In this document: piece by piece, positions 1 to 5,089 of the stretch | Position numbering within the stretch: position 1 is the stretch's first letter | Layout: every line of letters starts with the position of its first letter | DNA from: Streptosporangiaceae bacterium | Lineage (GTDB): Bacteria > Actinomycetota > Actinomycetes > Streptosporangiales > Streptosporangiaceae | Reading direction: 5' to 3' | DNA length: 5,089 nucleotides | Assembly: GCA_030045175.1 (NCBI GenBank) | Contig: JASIBM010000137.1 | Coordinates: forward strand, 1 to 5,089 | Position numbers and translations under genes: made by a program | The notes under the pieces: generated by a model | Seen by the model: only the letters and a program-made list of their open reading frames with translations | Database searches by the model: none | What the model was told of the DNA's origin: nothing

Positions 1-315
1 GACGCGCACGCTGGCAACCTCGTGACCGACGGCACCCATGGCTGGCTGTGGATCGACCTCGAGGAGACCAGTCGCGGCCCCGCCGAATGGGACCTTGCGG
101 TGCTGGCGCGGCACAGCGGAGACCATGCGGCGGACGCGTTGCGCGGCTACGCCGGCGAGGCCGGCATTGCCGTTCCTGATGCCGACGCGCTGGCGCCGTT
201 CGACCGCGCCCGCCTGCTGGAGGGGGCGGTCTGGACGCTGTGCATGGCCCAGTTGTACCCGGCGCGGTACGCCGAGCCGGCGCGCACCCTACTCGCCGCG
301 GTCCTGTCCGGCTGA
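1..315 (+). CDS. Aminoglycoside phosphotransferase-family kinase, C-terminal part (5' end outside window)
   Basis: This is the last 104 residues of a protein with the APH/choline-kinase fold (phosphotransferase enzyme family). The frame is open from base 1 and stops at TGA 313-315. It begins inside the catalytic loop, DAHAGNLV, which matches the family pattern HGDxHxxN: Asp1 would be the catalytic base and Asn6 a metal ligand. The metal-binding aspartate follows at Asp19 in WIDLEE, and the downstream GPAEWDLA is the usual helix start after it. Family members transfer phosphate from ATP to a hydroxyl of a small molecule such as an aminoglycoside, macrolide, sugar or choline, in the cytoplasm. 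The substrate cannot be read from this fragment, so resistance should not be assumed. The GTG at 22 lies inside the catalytic loop and is not the start. The gene converges on the regulator at 398-2914. Confidence 0.85.
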   Translation, partial: DAHAGNLVTDGTHGWLWIDLEETSRGPAEWDLAVLARHSGDHAADALRGYAGEAGIAVPDADALAPFDRARLLEGAVWTLCMAQLYPARYAEPARTLLAAVLSG

Positions 316-397
316 GCAGACCCTGGGCGCATCAGCGCTGGCCTGCTGGTCCTCGCGGCCGAGGCCACCGCTGCGCTCCTGCTGGCGCGCGGCGCAC

Positions 398-2914
398 TCA
401 CCCGCCGTGATGAAGGATCGTTTTGTGGACGCGAACCGCGTGCGGATGGCCTATCATCACGTAAATGGCCATCGCCTGGCGCAAATTCGCCGTTCCTCGC
501 GTGATTTGCATCTCCTGTACATCGCAGTTGCCTACGCCTTCGAGGGCGCGGGCCTCCTCCAAGGGCGATGAGATCTGACGGGCTATGTCCAGAGCTTGCA
601 GGTAGTGCGCGCGGGCCTGGCCAGGATCCGAAACCAGCAACTGATCCCCAAGGTTGTTCAGCACCTCCGCTTGGCCCAGCCGGTGACCTAGCATGCGGTA
701 CATGTCCAGAGCCTTGGCCAGCGTATTCGTGGCCAGCAGATAGGCTGGCGTCAGCTGTTGGGCGACACCCAGGAAGCTAAGCGCATGCGCCTGGCCGAGT
801 TGATCATCGAGGCGACGGTACAGATCGAGCGCCAGCTCGTAGCTGGTGATGACCTCAGCGTATTCGCCGGTTTCCTGGAGAGCCCTGCCAAGGTAGCGGA
901 GGGAATCCGCCTCGCCAGCTTGGTCGTCGAGGCTGCGGTACAGGCCGAGCGCCCTCCTATGGCTGGCGATCGCAGATTGATGATCGCCAACCAGGCCTTG
1001 TACATAACCCAGCTCGTTGAGCGCATCGGCCTGGCCAAGTTGATCATTCGCGCCCTGGTACAGCCTCATGGCCTCTGTCAAGGTGATTGCGGCTGTGGAG
1101 TACTCGACGGTAAGTCGTTGCACCACTCCCAGGCACAGCAAGACGGTTGCCTGGCCCCGCAGGTCAGCGCGATCCTGGTAGAGGTCCAGAGCCTGCGTCA
1201 AGGTTTGGGTGGCTGAAGAGTAGTCCCCGGTCAGCCGTTCCACCATCCCGAGGCAGGTGAGCGCATGGGCCTGACTGTCTCGATCGCCGACGGCCCGCGC
1301 GCTTGCGAGCGCGGCCCGGTGAAGCGTCCGGGCCTGCCCCCAATACCCCCTTGTTCGCAAGAATCCACTGATCACGGTGGGAATCTCGATGCAGGGACCG
1401 TGCCACCCGCGCTGCCTGGCATAGTCAACTGTCGCCTGAAGGTTTACGCGCTCGGCTTCGAGCCAGCCAGCGGCCTGGTCACGTGTGAGCAACTCCCGAG
1501 CATGAGCTGGCAGCTTGGCGTGCGCAGTCACCGTTCTGCCACGATCGAACTGACGTCCATATTGTCCAGCGGTAATCACATAGAAGTCCACGAGGCGGCC
1601 AATGGCTGCATCACAGTCATTTGAGTCATCGGTAGCGGCCAGTGCACGGGCGTACTCGCGGATCAGGTCATGCATGCGGTACGTATACCTGGCGGGCTCG
1701 CTGATCAAGTGCTGGTCGTACAGCTCATCTAGAATCTGAGTAGCCTGGGCCCGGTCGATGCCGTCGAGAGCGGCGGACGCGCCTGGCGAAATCTCAGTAC
1801 CCGGATGCAAGCCAAGCCGGCGGAACATCCGCTGCTGCTCGTCGGTCAGATCCTGGTACGACAAGTCGAAGGCCGCAGCGACCGAGAGGTTCTCCGCATG
1901 CATTAGGGCCAGCCGATTCCGGGCTGCAGCGAGCTCACCGGCCAGTGCCTCTGCTGTCCAGTTCGGGTGATGATGCAACTGGCGTGCCAGCATCCCTACC
2001 GCGAGTGGCAGGTATCCGCTTAGGTCAACGATCTTGCGAACCGCTGTGGTTATCGCGGTAATATCGGGGCGCGCCGCTAGCCTTTCGAACAGGGTCGCTG
2101 CTTCGCCGTCCGACAGTATGTCCAGGCTGATGGTGGTAGTAGCGTCGAGTGCCGTTAGACGGCGGCGGCTCGTGATGAGGATGAGGCTGCCTGGATTGCC
2201 TGGCAGCAGCGGACGGACTTGCTCGTGCCCTGCGGCGTCATCAAGGAGGATCAGGACTCGCTTGCCTGACATGTGAGTGCGCCAAAGGCTTTCACGGGTT
2301 TGTAGCCCGGACGGTAGCTGCTCACCGGGTACGCCGGCGGCGAGCAAGAGGCTGGCGAGGGCATCCGCCGGGTCAACCGGCGCCTGACCTGCCCTATGCG
2401 CATGTAGCGGCAAGAAGATCTGCCCATCTGGGAAATGCCGGGAGAGGATATGGGCAGCGTGAACAGCGAACGTTGTCTTGCCCACGCCTGCCATCCCGTC
2501 GATGGCATGGATTCCCGCGACGCCGCCAGGTCCCATGGCCCGATCGACCGCGTCCAGCAGCAGTGAGAGCTCGGATTCCCGGCCACTGAAACTGGCGACG
2601 TCGCGCGGCAGCGTTCGCTGGGCTACGGCTACCGCGCTAGTGCTCGCCGGTCGCATGCCCGGAGTGACGGGTCTCGTTAGACGTCCCCGGGCTGCGGCCT
2701 CGAACCCGGCGCGTGCAGCTCCGGCCAAGCCGAGCGCATCGGCAAGCAGCCGGGCGGTGTCCTTCCTGGCTGTGCGGTTGATCCCGCGTTCCAGGTCGCT
2801 GATTGACCGTGGGCTCAGATGTGCCGCATCAGCCAACTCCTCCTGGGTAAGCCCTGCGTCCAGACGCAACTGCCTCAACAGCACGGCGAATTCCCTGACA
2901 GGCCACTCCGCCAT
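398..2914 (-). CDS. Xre helix-turn-helix / NB-ARC ATPase / TPR protein (STAND-class regulator)
   Basis: An 838-residue signal-transduction ATPase, probably a cytoplasmic transcription regulator. Residues 9-63 are an Xre-type helix-turn-helix (LTQEELADAAHLSPRSISDLE). A linker leads to NB-ARC at about 108-335, with Walker A GMAGVGKTT (140-148), Walker B RVLILLDDA (219-227), the sensor strand LILITSRRR (244-252) and the GLPL-type motif GYLPLA (300-305). The winged-helix part ends in MHD at 414-416 (YRMHDLIREYA). Residues 547-826 are about seven TPRs of almost exactly 40 residues. In this class, ligand or partner binding at the TPRs exchanges ADP for ATP and alters the effector, here the DNA-binding domain. 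The N-terminus is Xre-type, not the OmpR-type domain of AfsR/SARP regulators. All switch motifs are intact, so it is probably functional. I chose ATG 2914, which lies just before the HTH and has GAGAGG (2925-2930) and GGAGG (2917-2921) upstream. The frame stays open to a TTG at 3034. Its targets are unknown; the divergent oxidoreductase is a natural candidate. Confidence 0.9.
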   Translation of the reverse strand: MAEWPVREFAVLLRQLRLDAGLTQEELADAAHLSPRSISDLERGINRTARKDTARLLADALGLAGAARAGFEAAARGRLTRPVTPGMRPASTSAVAVAQRTLPRDVASFSGRESELSLLLDAVDRAMGPGGVAGIHAIDGMAGVGKTTFAVHAAHILSRHFPDGQIFLPLHAHRAGQAPVDPADALASLLLAAGVPGEQLPSGLQTRESLWRTHMSGKRVLILLDDAAGHEQVRPLLPGNPGSLILITSRRRLTALDATTTISLDILSDGEAATLFERLAARPDITAITTAVRKIVDLSGYLPLAVGMLARQLHHHPNWTAEALAGELAAARNRLALMHAENLSVAAAFDLSYQDLTDEQQRMFRRLGLHPGTEISPGASAALDGIDRAQATQILDELYDQHLISEPARYTYRMHDLIREYARALAATDDSNDCDAAIGRLVDFYVITAGQYGRQFDRGRTVTAHAKLPAHARELLTRDQAAGWLEAERVNLQATVDYARQRGWHGPCIEIPTVISGFLRTRGYWGQARTLHRAALASARAVGDRDSQAHALTCLGMVERLTGDYSSATQTLTQALDLYQDRADLRGQATVLLCLGVVQRLTVEYSTAAITLTEAMRLYQGANDQLGQADALNELGYVQGLVGDHQSAIASHRRALGLYRSLDDQAGEADSLRYLGRALQETGEYAEVITSYELALDLYRRLDDQLGQAHALSFLGVAQQLTPAYLLATNTLAKALDMYRMLGHRLGQAEVLNNLGDQLLVSDPGQARAHYLQALDIARQISSPLEEARALEGVGNCDVQEMQITRGTANLRQAMAIYVMIGHPHAVRVHKTILHHGG
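437..1276 (-). repeat. TPR-coding array, period about 120 bp
   Basis: Seven consecutive tetratricopeptide units in the regulator are recognisable by the recurring LGQAxAL...LG core at residues 547, 587, 627, 667, 707, 747 and about 786. The spacing is 40 residues (120 bp) rather than the canonical 34, as is common in bacterial NB-ARC-TPR proteins with longer helices. Individual units share stretches such as DDQLGQA (624-630 and 703-709), so there is some similarity at DNA level too. The array forms the putative sensor or protein-interaction surface. The last unit is one residue shorter and more divergent, as expected for a capping repeat. Confidence 0.8.
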
Positions 2915-3034
2915 CGCCTCCACGCCTCTCGCGGCGGGCTCGGAGCCTGGAGGCAGGACATATACCTGCTCGCCGCGCACGAGCCCAGCGACACTTTCTA
3001 AACGAATCGTGACGCGGTCTCCGATCGGACGCAA
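2915..3034 (-). other. Possible N-terminal extension or leader of the regulator
   Basis: The regulator's frame continues upstream of ATG 2914 for 40 codons to a TTG at 3032-3034; the next in-frame codon beyond that which ends the frame is the stop at 3050-3052. The extension would contain a beta-rich stretch (VTIRLESVAG) and has one TTA leucine codon, at 2999-3001. I found no TTA in the 838-codon core. The TTG has no clear ribosome binding site and the first codons have low third-position GC, so I favour ATG 2914 and treat this stretch as untranslated leader. The alternative is a true 878-residue protein. Homologue alignment of the N-terminus would decide. Confidence 0.4.
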
Positions 3035-3158
3035 CGGGCGATTCCAGCATCAGCTGGTCCGGAACCTAGCAACGGTCCGAAAACCACGACCCGTTGACAA
3101 CCGCGCAAACCTGTGGTCTTCCTGTGATCGGACATGTGTGGTGCGGGGATGGTCAGAA

Positions 3159-3186
3159 TTGACAGCATGATCGTCGTGATTATGAC
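3159..3186 (+). promoter_or_regulatory. Sigma70/HrdB-like promoter pointing to the oxidoreductase
   Basis: A perfect -35 hexamer TTGACA (3159-3164) is followed after 16 bases by TATGAC (3181-3186), which matches the vegetative -10 consensus at four of six positions. This is the best promoter-like pair I found in the divergent intergenic region. It would start transcription near 3193 and leave a leader of roughly 240 bases before GTG 3437. A second isolated -10-like box, TATAAC (3218-3223), has no convincing -35. Confidence 0.5.
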
Positions 3187-3191
3187 GATCA
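3168..3191. promoter_or_regulatory. Operator-like inverted repeat overlapping the promoter
   Basis: TGATCGTC (3168-3175) and GACGATCA (3184-3191) form perfect 8-base arms around an 8-base AT-rich spacer. The dyad axis lies inside the promoter: the left arm fills the -35/-10 spacer and the right arm overlaps the -10 box. A second dyad, CGTGAT (3175-3180) with ATCACG (3188-3193), is interleaved with it. Arm size and about one-and-a-half-turn spacing fit a dimeric helix-turn-helix repressor. Which protein binds is unknown; the divergently encoded Xre-type regulator is the obvious local candidate, by position only. Confidence 0.5.
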
Positions 3192-3436
3192 CGCTGCGGG
3201 AGCGACCTATATGCTCGTATAACGGATGTTCCGGCAACAGGCAGACAGGGATGCCAGCTCGTTGGTTCACGCGCCATTCACAAGGATGGGTGCGAGCGCG
3301 GGGGATCTGGGGACTACACTTTCGTCCCACGAACCACGGCGACTAGACCGATCCGGGTGCCTCAAACCCGAGGATCACGCGCAGTCGTGGGCAGTCAGAG
3401 CAGCGGTGTCCGCTATCAACAGCGCCGGAGGCGCGA
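3192..3436 (+). other. Long 5' leader before the oxidoreductase, no supported gene
   Basis: These roughly 245 bases lie between the putative promoter and GTG 3437. Open frames here are short and lack a matching ribosome binding site. Two short hairpin candidates are visible: GGGAC (3310-3314) with GTCCC (3324-3328), and CGGGT (3354-3358) with ACCCG (3366-3370). Neither has a following T-tract, and I do not recognise a known riboswitch class. A nearer unrecognised promoter would make the true leader shorter. Confidence 0.3.
3427..3431 (+). promoter_or_regulatory. Ribosome binding site of the oxidoreductase
   Basis: GGAGG at 3427-3431 sits five bases before GTG 3437. It fixes this GTG as the start, because the frame remains open for some way upstream and the protein's first beta strand begins at once after the start. 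Confidence 0.8.
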
Positions 3437-4366
3437 GTGCCGGAGAAGAGTATCGTCGTGGTTGGCCTCGGACTAGCCGGCCGGGACCACGTGCGAGCCC
3501 TCGAGCAGACCCCAGGTGTCGCAGTCGTCGCCGCAGTTGACACTGAGCCGTCGCGCACCCTGACTTTCCGCGGACGCCAGGTGCCCATGTACCACGCTGT
3601 TCTTGACGCGAAATCAAATCATGACCCCGACGTCGTCGTCATCGCCAGCCCTACTCCGACGCACGCCGGCGTCTTTGACGAGGTAGTGGAACACTTTCCT
3701 GCTGCCACCGTTCTTGTGGAAAAACCGGCGGCGTCCGAACTGAACGACGCACTCAAGCTGATCGGCAGCAAGCAGCCGGTGTCCGTAGCATTCCACATGG
3801 CATTCTCGCCCGAGGTATCCTGGGCGATCGGCATTGCCCGTGAGAAGGCAACTGAACTCGGTCCTCCAGTTGCGATCGAATCTGTGTCCGCAGATCCTTA
3901 CCAGGCCGATCTCGCCTCCGCAAGCGCGCGGCTCTGCTCTAGCTGGATCGACACCGGGATCAATGCGCTCAGTGTTATCGCTCGGTTCGTCACGCCCATC
4001 GAACGTACATTTCTTCACGGTATTGGCGAACCCTTCCGATCGATCTTTGAGGGAGGATTCTCATGCGAGACGCAAGGGCAGCATCTAAGCGCCAGGATAC
4101 TAACTAGCTGGTATGCTACCGATCGATCCAGAACTACGCGCATCAGGTATGCTTCCGGTACAATACTGGAAATGGATCACAATGCCGTCTACGGTACCCT
4201 TGTGCAAGATAATAAAACAATATGTTACTTCGGCACCGATGGCAGCGTGTCGCGCCGAGAGAGTCACTACAGGGCTCTCTACGAGTCATGGCTCACCAAT
4301 CAGGATCCGGTCTTCTCCACGGACACGAGCCGTCACCTGCACGAGTTGATTCTGTCACCGCCATGA
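3437..4366 (+). CDS. Gfo/Idh/MocA-family oxidoreductase, short form with Asn in place of catalytic His
   Basis: A 309-residue cytoplasmic NAD(P)-dependent oxidoreductase. The start is GTG with GGAGG five bases upstream. The Rossmann nucleotide-binding motif GLGLAG (residues 10-15) follows strand 1, and Asp35 at the end of strand 2 (VAAVD) suggests NAD(H) preference. The family signature EKP is at 95-97; Lys96 is the conserved catalytic/cofactor lysine. The second-domain motif, usually DxGxH, reads DTGIN at 172-176, so Asp172 is kept but the His is Asn176. The glycine run usually just before it is also missing. Family members oxidise or reduce sugars, inositols, amino sugars or related alcohols. 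The usual length is about 330-390, so the C-terminal domain is reduced. Substrate is not predictable. The last third uses many codons rare in high-GC actinomycetes (ATA, CTA, AAA, ACA). It is transcribed divergently from the NB-ARC regulator and may be under its control. No partner gene follows on this strand. Confidence 0.88.
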   Translation: MPEKSIVVVGLGLAGRDHVRALEQTPGVAVVAAVDTEPSRTLTFRGRQVPMYHAVLDAKSNHDPDVVVIASPTPTHAGVFDEVVEHFPAATVLVEKPAASELNDALKLIGSKQPVSVAFHMAFSPEVSWAIGIAREKATELGPPVAIESVSADPYQADLASASARLCSSWIDTGINALSVIARFVTPIERTFLHGIGEPFRSIFEGGFSCETQGQHLSARILTSWYATDRSRTTRIRYASGTILEMDHNAVYGTLVQDNKTICYFGTDGSVSRRESHYRALYESWLTNQDPVFSTDTSRHLHELILSPP

Positions 4367-4607
4367 TTTAACATCCCGGCTTCGTATCGTCGTTTGCGGC
4401 CACCCGTCGGCGCGGCACAGTCCCCGCCGGCCACGTCGGCCACGCCCAGTTCATCACCATCACCCCTTTCATCCCGCATCGTCCCGCGCCGCCGCGCCGC
4501 CACCCACCTGGTCAATGTGCCATCCACCCGGCCGGACCGGACCAATCCGCCATTCATCCGGCCAGAACGATCAAGGCCTGTGACATGGGATAACCACGTG
4601 ACCCATG

Positions 4608-4623
4608 GGACGAAATCTCGTCC
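4608..4623. repeat. Compact hairpin, 6-bp stem and 4-base loop
   Basis: GGACGA (4608-4613), loop AATC, TCGTCC (4618-4623). It directly follows the CATGGG/CCCATG dyad. It has no T-tract on either strand, so a terminator role is only possible. It lies about 240 bases after the oxidoreductase stop and between the two converging genes. Confidence 0.35.
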
Positions 4624-4690
4624 GGCCAGGACCGCGCCAGGCGGCAGCCGCAGAGACGGCGCCCGGAATGCACGCTTTGCCCTGCCGGCG

Positions 4691-4730
4691 GGGCGCCCAG
4701 AACCCCGGCCAGGGCGCCCAGAACCCCGGC
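4691..4730. repeat. Tandem duplication, 19-base unit at 21-base period
   Basis: The 19-base unit beginning GGGCGCCCAG and ending CCCCGGC occurs at 4691-4709 and again, identically, at 4712-4730, separated by two bases. The first ten bases of each unit contain the palindrome GGGCGCCC. Two copies only, with no sign of a longer array. Confidence 0.8.
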
Positions 4731-4841
4731 ACACGGGCCCGTACTGGCGCCAGGGGCCTGCCGCCGGATAACTCGCAGGCTGATCTTGCCGACGGGAGCT
4801 TGTCCCGCACGTCACGGAGGTGCCGCCCGCGCCGGCCCCGC

Positions 4842-5089
4842 TCACCGCGAGCCAGCCATCCGGCTGTCCACATCGAGGTTCGTCATCGACATCGCGCTGA
4901 TGAGCTGATGATCTGCCTGGGTGCCACGGTCTCTGGGGTGACCCTTCCAGCTTCCTCAAGCCGCAGCGTGATCGTCTCGAACTGCCGTGCCGGGAGGATC
5001 CGCCGGCGGTCCGCGGCTGGCCGTACCCCCTTGGCCTGGCTGTAGTACCCGCAGTGGTGATGAGCACCATTCGCGGGCAGTTCGATGGC
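4842..5089 (-). pseudogene. 3' end of an unrecognised gene, probably frameshifted
   Basis: Reading leftward from base 5089, one frame is open with good third-position GC and protein-like content (for example YYSQAKGVRPAADRRR, then ARQFETITLRLEEAGRVTP) and stops at TGA 4883-4885. Its last ten codons lose the codon bias, while the neighbouring frame gains it and reads ADHQLISAMSMTNLDVDSRM before TGA 4842-4844. One extra C in the C-run at 4919-4921 would join both into one C-terminus. This suggests a one-base deletion or a sequencing error; a gene ending simply at 4883 is the alternative. I do not recognise the family. An HHHC cluster lies near the window edge. The 5' end is outside the window. 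The gene converges on the oxidoreductase. Confidence 0.4.

Larger units (their letters stand above)
4367..4841. other. Gene-poor stretch with short repeats and dyads
   Basis: About 475 GC-rich bases with no gene I can support. Open frames run through on both strands, but their products are low-complexity Pro/Arg/Ser/Ala sequences with no recognisable motif and no good start signal, as expected from random GC-rich sequence. Visible structure includes CATGGG/CCCATG (4584-4589, 4602-4607), a compact hairpin GGACGA-AATC-TCGTCC (4608-4623), a 21-base tandem duplication (4691-4730) and a palindrome CTGGCGCCAG (4744-4753). I see no T-tract terminator after the oxidoreductase stop at 4366. Confidence 0.5.

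Noticed and set aside
22..315. Kinase gene starting at GTG 22
   Set aside because: This codon lies inside the conserved catalytic loop; the gene clearly starts outside the window.
38..571. A 177-codon plus-strand frame across the kinase end
   Set aside because: It is out of frame with the APH motifs, rich in Arg/Pro/Cys, and runs antisense into the regulator's 3' end.
437..1276. Periodic repeats considered as CRISPR or satellite DNA
   Set aside because: The 120-bp periodicity is fully explained by the TPR-coding units of an intact gene.
398..2914. Classification as a SARP/AfsR regulator
   Set aside because: The N-terminal domain is an Xre-type HTH, not the OmpR-type winged helix plus BTAD domain of SARPs.
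3094..3099. A second TTGACA on the plus strand
   Set aside because: No acceptable -10 box lies 15-19 bases downstream.
2478..3170. A 230-codon plus-strand open frame opposite the regulator's N-terminus
   Set aside because: It is antisense to the well-supported HTH and NB-ARC coding sequence, and its Ser/Arg/Ala-rich product has no motifs.
3179..3184. CATAAT -10-like box on the minus strand for the regulator
   Set aside because: There is no convincing -35 at the right distance; it may simply be the complement of the spacer of the rightward promoter's dyad.
4394..4771. Pro/Ser/Arg-rich plus-strand frame after the oxidoreductase
   Set aside because: No motif, no ribosome binding site at its non-ATG start, and composition expected from GC-rich noncoding sequence.
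4333..5070. A 245-codon open frame on the minus strand across the right-hand spacer
   Set aside because: Its product is low-complexity Gly/Arg/Ser-rich sequence, it overlaps the end of the oxidoreductase antisense, and another frame in 4922-5089 has better codon bias.

Overview
This window looks like a piece of a high-GC actinomycete chromosome (Streptomyces-like or a related filamentous genus). The genes show strong G/C bias at third codon positions, start with GTG or ATG after purine-rich ribosome binding sites, and include a large helix-turn-helix/NB-ARC/tetratricopeptide (TPR) regulator of a kind common in these bacteria. Genus-level placement is inference.

Layout from left to right. Bases 1-315 (+) hold the C-terminal end of an aminoglycoside phosphotransferase-fold kinase, cut by the window edge. 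After 82 bases without a supported gene comes the convergent gene at 398-2914 (-), an 838-residue STAND protein with an N-terminal Xre-type helix-turn-helix, an NB-ARC ATPase switch with all main motifs intact, and about seven TPRs. A divergent intergenic region (2915-3436) carries a good TTGACA/TATGAC promoter pointing right. A dyad, TGATCGTC-N8-GACGATCA, fills its spacer and covers the -10 box. Bases 3437-4366 (+) encode a short Gfo/Idh/MocA-family oxidoreductase with an intact Rossmann motif and EKP lysine, but with Asn where the family usually has its catalytic His. Bases 4367-4841 hold no gene I can support, only short repeats and dyads. The right edge (4842-5089, -) holds the 3' end of an unrecognised gene that seems to have lost its frame by one base in a C-run.

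How the parts may work together: the only clear pair is the divergent regulator and oxidoreductase. A ligand-sensing STAND regulator beside a single metabolic gene, with an operator-like dyad over that gene's promoter, suggests local control. That is inferred from layout, not shown. I see no transposase, integrase, CRISPR array, tRNA or rRNA. No complete new multi-gene system is visible. The most informative oddities are the promoter-operator overlap, the altered active site of the oxidoreductase, the start-site and TTA-codon question in the regulator, and the frameshifted gene at the right edge.
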